Under the pieces are notes generated by a model. That model did not search any database. It was not told the DNA's origin and worked only from the letters and a program-made list of their open reading frames with translations. From NCBI GenBank assembly GCA_030141605.1, contig JAQGDQ010000594.1, positions 1 through 64,000 of the forward strand: a DNA stretch of 64,000 nucleotides, in the 5' to 3' direction. This stretch comes from Tubiluchus corallicola (taxonomy: Eukaryota; Priapulida; Priapulimorpha; Priapulimorphida; Tubiluchidae). Positions 1 through 10,400 of the stretch are shown one piece after another (within the stretch, counting starts at the first letter, position 1; every line of letters begins with the position of its first letter). The position numbers and the translations under genes were made by a program.

Positions 1-735
1 AAGTAATTAAGTGCAGTTGTTGTGATAGTTAGTGATTAAGTGCGGTTGTGCAGAAAGTAAGTTAATAAGTGTGGTTGCTCTGGTTGTGAGTAATTAAGTG
101 GGTTATGTAAAAAGTAAGTAAATCAGTGCAGTTGTGCAGAATGTAAGTAATTAAGTGCGGTTGTGCAGAAAGTAAGTAAATAAGTGCAGTGTACAGAAAA
201 TAAGTAATAAAGTGCTGTTGTGCAGTAAGTAAGTAATTAAGTGTGGGTGTTGTGATAGTTAGCAAAAAAGTGCAGTTGCACAGAAAATAAGTAATTATGT
301 GCAGTTGCGCAGAAAATAAGTAATAAAGTGCGGCAGTTGTTGTGATTGTCAGCAAAAAAGTGCGGTTGTGCAGAATGTAAGTAATTAAGTGTGGTTGTGC
401 AGAAAATTAGTAATTAAGTGCGGTTGATGTGATAGTTAGCAAAAAAGAGCAGTTGTGCATAAAGTAAGTAATTAAGTGCGGCAGTTGTTGTGATTTTTAG
501 CAAAAAAGTGCAGTTGCGCAGAAAGTAAGTAATTAAGTGCGGCAGTTGTTGTGATTGTCAGCAAAAAAGTGCGGTTGTGCAGAAATTATGTAAAAAAGTG
601 TGGTTGTTCTGATTGTGAGCAAATAAGTGTGAGTAATGTAAGTAGTTTTAGTGCGGTTGAGCAGAATGTAAGTTATTAAGTGCGGTTGTGCAGAATGTAA
701 GTAATTAAGTGTGGTTGTGCAGAAAGTTAGTAGTT
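1..735. repeat. Degenerate tandem array, unit about 29 bp
   Basis: The segment is a poorly conserved tandem array built on a core resembling gtaagtaattaagtgcggt followed by tgtgcagaa. Most units are 28-31 bp. A longer variant carries gcagttgttgtgat and agcaaaaaag. The array is already in progress at base 1, so its left end lies outside the window. No gene is seen in it; the short minus-strand open frame across 62-355 is a by-product of the repeat. Confidence 0.85.
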
Positions 736-751
736 GGAATGGACAAACTCT

Positions 752-2074
752 TGTTTCGTATCCTACATGTTGAGGAAAGTCAGTAGTTGAGTTAGTTAGC
801 TATTGTTTCATATCCTACATGTTGAGGAAAGTCAGTAGTTGAGTTAGTTAGCTATTGTTTCGTATCCTACATGTTGAGGAAAGTCAGTAGTTGAGTTAGT
901 TAGCTATTGTTTCATATCCTACATGTTGAGTAAAGTCAGTAGTTGAGTTAGTTAGCTATTGTTTCGTATCCTACATGTTGAGAAAAGTCAGTAGTTGAGT
1001 TAGTTAGCTATTGTTTCGTATCCTACATGTTGAGGAAAGTCAGTAGTTGAGTTAGTTAGCTATTGTTTCATATCCTACATGTCGAGGAAAGTCAGTAGTT
1101 GAGTTAGTTAGCTATTGTTTCATATCCTACATGTTGAGTAAAGTCAGTAGTTGAGTTAGTTAGCTATTGTTTCGTATCCTACATGTCGAGGAAAGTCAGT
1201 AGTTGAGTTAGTTAGCTATTGTTTCATATCCTACATGTCGAGGAAAGTCAGTAGTTGAGTTAGTTAGCTATTGTTTCTATCCTACATGTTGGAAAGTCAG
1301 TAGTTGAGTTAGTTAGCTATTGTTTCTATCCTACATGTTGAGAAACATATCCTACATGTGAGAAGTCAGTAGTTGAGTTAGTTAGCTATTGTTTCATATC
1401 CTACATGTTGAGGAAAGTCAGTAGTTGAGTTAGTTAGCTATTGTTTCATATCCTACATGTTGAGGAAAGTCAGTAGTTGAGTTAGTTAGCTATTGTTTCG
1501 TATCCTACATGTTGAGGAAAGTCAGTAGTTGAGTTAGTTAGCTATTGTTTCGTATCCTACATGTTGAGGAAAGTCAGTAGTTGAGTTAGTTAGCTATTGT
1601 TTCGTATCCTACATGTCGAGGAAAGTCAGTAGTTGAGTTAGTTAGCTATTGTTTCGTATCCTACATGTTGAGGAAAGTCAGTAGTTGAGTTAGTTAGCTA
1701 TTGTTTCATATCCTACATGTCGAGGAAAGTCAGTAGTTGAGTTAGTTAGCTATTGTTTCGTATCCTACATGTTGTGGAAAGTCAGTAGTTGAGTTAGTTA
1801 GCTATTGTTTCGTATCCTACATGTCGAGGAAAGTCAGTAGTTGAGTTAGTTAGCTATTGTTTCATATCCTACATGTCAAGGAAAGTCAGTAGTTGAGTTA
1901 GTTAGCTATTGTTTAGTATCCTACATGTTGAGTAAAGTCAGTAGTTGAGTTAGTTAGCTATTGTTTAGTATCCTACATGTCGAGGAAAGTCAGTAGTTGA
2001 GTTAGTTAGCTATTGTTTCATATCCTACATGTTGTGGAAAGTCAGTAGTTGAATTAGTTAGCTATTGTTTCAAA
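752..2074. repeat. 52-bp minisatellite, about 25 copies
   Basis: The unit starts tatcctacatgttgaggaaa and continues with gtcagtag, ttgagttagttagctattg and tttcg. About 25 head-to-tail copies are nearly identical. Two positions alternate between units: ttCGtatcc versus ttCAtatcc, and atgtCGagg versus atgtTGagg. Both are CpG/deaminated-CpG alternations. A few units near 1290-1370 carry small deletions. The array abuts the 29-bp array on its left and ends in unique sequence at about 2075. No coding potential is evident. Confidence 0.95.
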
Positions 2075-2152
2075 TCCGTGGCTCATAAATAAAATGTATT
2101 ATTTTACAAACTTCATTTTGGCATTACAAAACGGAACACAAGATTTCAATAA

Positions 2153-2497
2153 TTACACTTCGCTAATGAAAAACAAGAGAAGCTTAATGTCACCCGCTTC
2201 TATGCTTCTAACGATGACTGGAATATAGGCATTGAAACTCTTAGCCAGTTTAACTGCCCCAGAAAAAACAAAAACAAAACATATGATGAACTATGTACAA
2301 TACTAAATAATCAATTTAAGCCAGAAGTTTCAGGGTGCATACAGTGGTTCAAATTCAATTCTGGAAATCGAAAGCCTGATGCAACAGTCAACGAATATGT
2401 TGTAAGATTCATGGAATTGCACAAGACTAGCTTTGGGGACACACTAGAAGTGTGGAAGTTGGAATTGTACATTATAATTAGGTGCTGCCATCTATGA
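2153..2497 (+). pseudogene. Ty3/gypsy-type retrotransposon gag fragment
   Basis: A 115-codon stretch is open to the TGA at 2495-2497. Its translation has the spacing of gypsy-class gag proteins. An N-terminal piece contains FANEK, then comes KTYDEL, then QWFKFNSGNRKPD, then VNEYVVRFMEL. In family members the FxFNxRxRKP and V.E(Y/F)V..L motifs occur in this order in the capsid-like domain. There is no start codon, no zinc knuckle, protease or polymerase after it, and the frame closes just before an LTR-like segment. It is read as an internal-deleted retroelement relic and not as a host gene. Superfamily level is all that can be claimed. Confidence 0.6.
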
Positions 2498-2505
2498 GCT
2501 ACTCC

Positions 2506-2818
2506 TGTTACATTCTACCAGCTGACTTACCCCCAGTATAATTGTATGGTCCAGTGAATGCATATTCACTGGTTCTCTCCCTATTTTAAAGTAATGGTTT
2601 TTGTGAAGCCTGTGCAAGTCTGCATAGGTCAAGTCCTATACCTATATATACTGACCGTTTTTGCTTTCTAGTCACTCTCACTCTCACTCTCAGTGTTCAG
2701 TGCAGCATGTCATGTGTCTATAGTTTTAATAAACACTTTTCTGTTGTGTGCAGTGCAAATATGAATTATAGATTTTTTATTCTTGTTCATACTTCTGTGC
2801 CTAAACTGAATCGTAACA
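2506..2818 (+). mobile_element. Probable LTR (313 bp) next to the gag relic
   Basis: The segment begins TGTTAC and ends GTAACA, a perfect terminal inverted hexamer with the TG..CA ends usual for LTRs. It carries a TATA-like ctatatata (2642-2650) and an AATAAA (2728-2733), both in plus orientation as the gag relic. No matching target-site duplication flanks it (ctcc versus aagt), and no tRNA-complementary primer site or polypurine tract is recognised. It may be one end of a rearranged element. The boundaries come from the terminal hexamers only. Confidence 0.45.
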
Positions 2819-3849
2819 AAGTGAGTGATCAACAACTTCAAACATGACTTTCACAAGAAGTGTTTCTATGAGAATGTATTGAGTCACATAAATGATAACA
2901 ATATACAGCACAAAATTCTTGCTGAAAGATTTGATACATATATACCAGAGAGGTCGAGATAGAAAAGCAAAACAATTGCTTTATTTGTTTTCGAATTGTG
3001 GATTGCTCTGAGCAACTCTCGTTATGAAAGTACAGCCACCAATAGACAGAATGGAAAATTTGAACAGTTCGATCAGGAACAGTTTTTTGGAAAAGAAGCT
3101 TAAGCTTGTGCGTCAATGATAAGGACCATTTCTTTTGCATTTAGCTGCATAAAGTTCAGTTACTTTCAAAATGGCAAGGACAAAATTCTACTCTGAGAGG
3201 AATTTGCCAAAGGACACAGTAGTTGTAAGCACCCGCGAATCTAGAATGGAGTGAACTTATAGCTCACACCACTCAGGGCCCTTGGACCACCATCTAATCA
3301 AGATCCTTGCAAAAGAGTGCCTACACATCCACAACATCTGACAACACCCAGCCGTCCTGACACTACCATATATTGAGCACCTGCTCATCACAGGACTAGG
3401 ACCATGCTGCAGAGAGAACAAGGAACACTTAAGAGAAATTGAAGCTTGGCTAGATGAGAAACAGGAGATGAACTGAAGAGTGGAAAAAGGCCTACAAAAA
3501 AAACAAGAAAGTAGTGAAAAAATACAAGCACCTTAAACAAAGTCTGTCTTCTTCATCATTTTCTTCTCTCTTGTCTGCTTTGCAGCATCTTCTTCTGCAG
3601 CAGAGTTCAAAGGCATTGGCAAAATAATTGTTGATTTGTGTTGTCTGTAACTAAAACTGAAAAAGTTGATTGCCTCATAGTGGCTTATGATTAGGATTAC
3701 GGCTGGAAGAAACTTCGCTTTTGCAACATATAACTCCTGCAGTTTTCAAAGGTGAGAGTGATAAGTTGAAATTTTGACATTGGAAGGCAAGCTTCGACAT
3801 TGGAAGGAGAGCTTAATATAAAAAGTGCCTATCCCAGATGAGAGATTAG
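2819..3849. other. Unassigned sequence, probably old repeat debris
   Basis: No intact gene is recognised. Around 3230-3480 there are short plus-strand open pieces, including one reading YIEHLLITGLGPCCREN, separated by stops, which look like a decayed mobile-element protein. I cannot name the family. The rest is AT-rich without clear structure. Confidence 0.3.
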
Positions 3850-4038
3850 TTACACCACTTATGTCAGTATTTAGCTAGAGATGCATTGCATGTTGTAGAA
3901 CATTACAGACACTTGCGAGGTGACCCAGCATCTCTGCTTGCCGTCAAGCTAGAGAAGAATTGTCTCGATGCGTTGGTTCAGACAGCTCAGAGAGAACTAG
4001 AGAGGAAAATTTTGTACTGGGACATCAGTATAATGTGA
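3850..4038 (+). pseudogene. Unidentified coding-like fragment, 62 codons
   Basis: A stop-bounded plus-strand frame of 62 codons, ending TGA at 4036-4038, has a composition unlike the surrounding AT-rich sequence. It includes ARDALHVVEHYRHLRGDPA and LEKNCLDALVQTAQREL, a charged, helical, protein-like run. There is no start codon and no clear splice context. It may be a remnant of a transposon protein belonging with the gag and LTR relics upstream. I do not recognise the family. Confidence 0.3.
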
Positions 4039-4065
4039 TGTTAAAACCTACAGGAATAATTTTAA

Positions 4066-4402
4066 GGAGTAATTATGAGTTCAGCATGATTTTTCTGGGA
4101 TAATTATAACCCCAACAGGATTTTTCTGGGATAATTATGAGTCCAGTTGAATTTTTCAGAGTAATTACTAATCCAGCAGAATTTCTCTGGGATAATTGGG
4201 AATCCAGCAGGATTTTTTCTGGGGCAATTATAACTCCAGCAGGATTTTTTTCGGATAGTTATGAATCCGGCTAGATTTTTCAGAGTAATCAAGAATTCAG
4301 CTAGATATTTTCAGAGTAATTATGAATCCAGCAGGATTTTTCTGAGGTAATTATGAATCCAGCAGGTTTTTCTGAGGTAATTATGAATCCAGCTGGACAT
4401 TT
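4066..4402. repeat. 31-bp degenerate minisatellite overlapping the LACTB 3' end
   Basis: About ten to eleven copies of a unit close to taattatgaatccagcagg followed by atttttctgagg are arranged head to tail and are 70-95% alike. The last unit runs into the LACTB terminal exon, so the LACTB stop codon (minus-strand TAA at 4383-4381) and its last four or so codons are built from repeat sequence. The rest of the array would lie in the LACTB 3' UTR or immediately downstream. Confidence 0.85.
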
Positions 4403-7400
4403 TCAAAAACATTTGCTATTTCTAAAGCAGTTTTATTTAAGCCAACTTTTTCTAAATTTACCAGAATAGCGACGACAATGCCGAGCGGCAACTTACTATT
4501 GTGGTCACAGTTACTAACAAAATGATCTTCGCATCGTCCTGGCAACACTAGTAGAACACTGCTGCCACCAACGGCACCACCCGTATGCGACACATAGCTG
4601 CGCTGTCGGCGGCACTGACCACATTTCTGTTGTTCATCAATCACTCCCCATCCCAGAGCGTACAGCCCGTCTGAATCCCACGAGCAACCCGTATTTTCCA
4701 CTGGTCTCCACATTTCTTGAACCGTCTCCTTACGCAGATATCCCGGAAGACACTTACACGGCTTACTTTTAATGTCGGTCGTACGTTCTTTGGATTCCGT
4801 TATTAAATTTCCAGCCACCGTACCTTTGCAAGAAGTGGAATCAGCATTAACTGAATGTGGACATGAACGAACTTGCCCGCTGTACAACATGGCATTACCA
4901 AACTTGACCAGATCTCCGGCGGTTGACAAGATGCCTCCGCCTGCGTACTTGCAGCTGCAGTCTACGAACGGCGTGTTAATAATCCTCCCCTTCTTATCTT
5001 TCATGTAAAACCTGAAGAAAAATACGAGTAAAAAGTACAGTAGTCACAGTGTGCGTGTGTGCATCCACTAGCCATTTTTAGCTGGATAAATACTTGGTTG
5101 TGTAAGTGATTAAGAGAAGTTAATTATAAGAAATTTGGCGTTCATCATCATCATCATCATCATCTCTGGAGTCTCACGTCCTCTGACATGACCCTCCTGA
5201 TCACTTTACTCCATGCTGCCCTGTCACCCGCAACTTCCTATGTCTCTGTATTCTTGATATCTAATGGTGTGTTGATAAGATCTTTTTGAATGAAATTAAT
5301 GTAAGTCAGCAGCTGTTCTCCTTGCGGTTTCTTTTCTATCTGCAGTGCTTCTTTGAAAGCTAACTTTAATGGGCTGGCAGTCATATAACATGTCTTATCC
5401 ATCTTGACTCTCCATTTCTCTGCCTTGACTCTATTATACAGATTCTCTTTTAATATTTTCTTTGGCCATTTTATTCCAAGAATGCTCCTGTAATTTTTAT
5501 TTTTTGAAATGCACCAATTTCTGACGTGTTGTGCTTTGATTGTTCATAATTCTGAGTTGTAGAGAAACACAGTCTTGGTGTTGGTGGTTTGCGAATGTGC
5601 AGTTAATGACTGTTTTCATTTCTGAGCGAAATTCTCACTTTTATGCTTCAAAGTAATTGGAATAAGCTACCGATTAAAATTACGACTTGCAAAAAACTAA
5701 AGTCTTTCAAAAGGAAACAAAAAACTCATTTTTAAGCAGTATTTTAATGTATAAAAGGTAACTGTTTTGTAGATTTTTTATGACCTATAGACAAGTCTAA
5801 TTATAGTTCTAGTTTTTTAAGTACTTAAATTTAGCTTAGTACTTTTAATTGTGCCTTTGAAAAAATACTGAAGGAGCGTTTTATAAATAAAAAAATTATA
5901 ACACATATATTCAGATATTGATGAAAAAGCAAGAACAATAATCAAAAACAATGTAAGTACTTAGCATATCAATGATGATTACGATGATGATATTGATGAT
6001 GATGATAATTGTCATGACAACAAAAATAATAGCGACGACAATAAATGTGATACTGACAATAATCAGGACCACACCACTTGAAATAGGTCTTATAAGATCT
6101 ATGGCTTTCTGCTGCTGTGTGAGCAAAGACATAACTAAATGATTACAAATTAGGTATTATTCTATTCAGTAGAATCTCGGCTATCCAATCATACCATTTG
6201 TTTAAACATTTATAAGCGATTTAGTTGGATAAAATTGAGAAAAACGTGACCTCTTCAGGCGTCCCAAACTCTGCCTGTTGAGTAGCTTAGTCTGGTGCAC
6301 ACTTGCGTGATTGTACAGGCTAATTTATTGATCATCTGGTTTAGTACAGCCTAAGCTGTACAGAGATTCCAGGAAAAACCGACTGGTCAGCAATGACAAG
6401 TTAAGGTCGTTTCATCTTTTAACAACAATTTCTCCTTAAAAATAGAGGAGACTTGAGGCCAAAGTCTATCAGAGTGTTGTGTCTGGATATTGAAATTTTC
6501 TGCATTAGCCAATTTCACACATGTGGTACGGCAGAGTTTTATGATATAAACACTGTAGTTGCTGAAATTTTTTTAATTTTTCTTTTTTGCCAAAAATCTA
6601 TTTTTAATTTGTCTACGGTAAGTAAATGCTTTCCATATGTATTTTCGCATGAACATCATTTGTGTGACGAGTACAAACCTACAAAATGATCAAATATAAT
6701 GTAATTTTTGTTTAGTGAGAGTAGTTTTTCACGAACCTATGCTAAAGGCAGTGAACTCTTACGGTCCTGAAGGAGTTAAAGTTGATGTTTACAGTTCTCA
6801 TTAGCAGTCAAGTATTCATACAGCAACTCTTACTGACTTGGACTCAGAGGTATTATAATGCAAACTATGCGACTGATGACATAGTGACATATGAACGATG
6901 GAGGAACCACGTGCAGAAGGAGGTAAAAAGGAAAGGAAATTTTGCTACAAAAGCGATACACACCTTGCTCGGTTGTAAATCAGCGGCTCATTTTTGTCCA
7001 GCCAGGTGTTTTCCATTCCGATGTCTTTGAATAACTTCTGCATCCTGGATTCAAATGACTTGCCGCTGGCTCCCTCTATAATGGCCGCCAGCAAAGTGTA
7101 GCCAAATGTCGTGTATAAAAACTTTTTTCCTAAAATTAACATAAACTAGTCATTCTCACTTTAAGACATTTTTTGAAGTCCAAAGCCTACAGAAATACAC
7201 AACGCTATTCACTAAAATATAATAAGCCTTCTCACAGTTCCAGCGATTGATGATTGTCAAAAGGTCAAAATACAGACCTTTTGAGTCCGTTAAGTGTATC
7301 AGACAACGGTTCTAGCAATTGACGATGATCATGAAAAGGCTAAAGGTTAAGTGCACCAGACAACATATTTGTGTACACTTGACAATGCCTCACAGCCCAT

Positions 7401-10400
7401 GCTATTGTAATAGTAACACTTTTAACAGCGAGCTAGAACCATACCTAGTTCATTTTTTCTTGTTCCCAAGCACGATCCTGCTAGTAAATCACTCAGTGCA
7501 CAGACTATTGCATAATTAAGTAAATTCCACATAAAACAATACAAGTAACTGAACTGATGTAGCAGACGGCTTTGCTTTACCCACACATCATGTGACGATT
7601 GTAGTTGAGACGTGTTACTACGGGACAAATAACCTTTGACCTGCAGCAATTGCACGTGCGCACAATGAAACAGAAAAAAGGCTTATTGAGAAAGTGTTTT
7701 TAATGAGCACCAAAAAATACCATAAAATTTTCCAAAAAATGCAATACATTTCAACTTACATAAAGAAAAAAGTAGAATAATTGTTTGCGATTAGTTACCT
7801 AAACATGGCGCATAATTATCAAAATTAGTTAATTCTAATTAATGATCTAACCTGGTTCAGCAGCTACAGGGTCATCTTTAAAGATAGCCAATGCATCAAC
7901 GGCACTCTCATAATGATCGGTTATGTAGAATTCTTTTGACAGCTGATCGTCCTGATTAACTTGTTTCTAAAAAATGAAAACAGTGAAGTTAACATTGTCT
8001 AGAACAATGTGATTTTAGTAGCACCTGCAAGGTGTTATCGTTATACAGGGTGTGCAAAAACTACTTGTATGCTTTTTGTTGCTTTATCAAGTATAATGGA
8101 AGTCCCGCAAACAAAGTAGGTGAGAAAGCCTTTTCACAGTGTCATTGAGCACATGCGCAGTCGGTGTAGCTCAAAGGTGTTAAGTGTTCCACAGTAATGC
8201 ATCTTAACTACAACCGCCACGTGACATGTTGTTAAAGCAAAGCCGTCTGCCTCATCAGTTCAGTTACGTCAGCTGTTTTACGCGAACTTTTCTTAATTAT
8301 GCATTAGTCTGTGCGTAGAGTAATTTACTAGTAGGATCTTGCTTGTGAACAAGAAAAATGAACTAGGTAAGGTTCTAGCTAGCTGTTAAAACTGTTACTA
8401 ATACAATATCATGTTGCACAATAGCAAGGGCTGTGAGGCATTATCAAGTGTGCACAAATGCGTTGTCTTGTACACCTAAGCTTTGATCTTTTCAAGATCA
8501 TCGTCAATCAGCGGAACTGTGAAAAGGCTTATTGTACCAAAATTTCATTCTGATCTAGAAACAATTGAAAAAAGAAAAAACTTATTTTTTTTATTTTTTC
8601 ACTGACCTATACCAAATTAAAATTAAGTCAATTAATTTTACAGGAAATTTCACTAAAATTGGTATTAACTGTTGCCTAGAATGATAGCTCTGTACTAGCA
8701 GAGAGTAAACTTTTTACTGATTGTGCTTCTTGCCCCAGACATGGGTTCGAATCCCACTTCTGACACCATACAAGTTTATGTACCATATATACTCGCAAAT
8801 AAGCCTACATCGCATATAAGCCGACCCCCTAAAACTGCTTTAAAATGGCCAGTTTTTGCAAAAACCCGTATATAAGCCGACCATCAACTTGTCTAATTTT
8901 AATATTAAATATTAAACCCGTATACATTTTTAATATTTTTTATCTAATGAATACAAAAAGCAGACATTTATTGAAATGTGAATTTTTTCTAAAAAAAAAA
9001 GGTGGGTGGACGGCGATCCCCCACGATCCCCCTCCAATACACCACTGGTGACACACAACCAAATAAAGAGTCAGATAGCGATGAAAATGTGTGGCTGGAA
9101 AATTGGCATTAGTGTCTGTCCTTGTGTTCATTTTGTTTCATGCGCATATAAGCCGACCCCCTGATTTCAGTATTGTATTTTATAGTTCTAAATTCGGCTT
9201 ATATGCGAGTATATACGGTAAGTTCCAAACTAATTAAACTGTGTTTTGAACTTAACTGCTTCATTAAGCAGAAATTACACTTCAACTACCAATATAATTA
9301 GAATGATATGCAACATCAGCAAACATCGAAATCATTGTTATTACATAATTCATATCTATGCCCTATTGTCATCCTACAGTACATCGTCAAACATGCAATC
9401 TTCGCCTCTTCACTGCCGCACAATTTGCATTGTCGTTGGCACAGGGGAATATTTTAGGAAAAGGCAAAGTTTTTACTGACGCTTATACTGTTATAAACTA
9501 CAGATTACTGTAACTTTTGAAATCAGTTTTGTTATTACAATAAGTGGTGGCGCTCACGTATGGGTACTGTGGAACTGCAGCACCGCCTATTTTCGTTTGC
9601 GACGCAAGCGATAGCTGTGTTCGGTTGCCGTCAATTAACTTTCCAAGGTAATTATTCAAATATTAGAAACAAATGCTAACTTTTATAGACAATAAAATGT
9701 ATATTTTGGATAGTAAATTAAAATGTGATTAAGTCTAATCAAGCATCCGGTTTTCCTTAATTTGCACAACAAGTATGATGGTACAGTCTCGTCACACCAG
9801 TAAAGCACCACTTTCCTGGCTAGAGATTCTCATCACTCACCACACGGTCAGTGAGGTAGTTCATGAATTTAATGAAACGTAACTTTTTAATTTAAATAGT
9901 ACAACGGATTTCAAAAAGATCTTCATACTGTTGCGAGCTCAGACACCTCCTCCGTCTCCTGCTCTTTCTTGCGTGTTTCATCTTTTGTTGCAGTTTTTTC
10001 CTCTTTGTTCAACTTCTTGTAATGCCTGATGCCACCTAGGTGCGATGCAAGCAACCTTGCTGTGATATCAACCTGTGAAAATGCCAAATGCTCTTCTCCG
10101 TTATGTTGTTAAGAAAGTTTACTTTTAGTGATTTTCTCAGTTGTTTATTGGTACGCAAACCATGAGGACCGGGCTGAAAGACGGATGAAAACTAAATACC
10201 GTATATACTTATGTACAACTAGGTAACGTAAAATTTATTAGTATAGCACACTACATTGTTTAAAATCTCAGGATGGGACGGACAATAAAAATACTTCTGT
10301 TTCCTTCTAATCACCTGGGTAATATTTTTTTCAAATTGCGCACCTAGCCGTACGTTCATATACTTATTTCACTCAGTTATAGAAAAGTGTATTTTTTAAT

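Noticed and set aside
62-355. 97-codon minus-strand frame
   Set aside because: It lies wholly in the 29-bp tandem array, is low-complexity and has no domain.
1-2074. CRISPR-like array of regular repeats
   Set aside because: Units are contiguous head-to-tail with no unique spacers, and the context is a eukaryotic genome.
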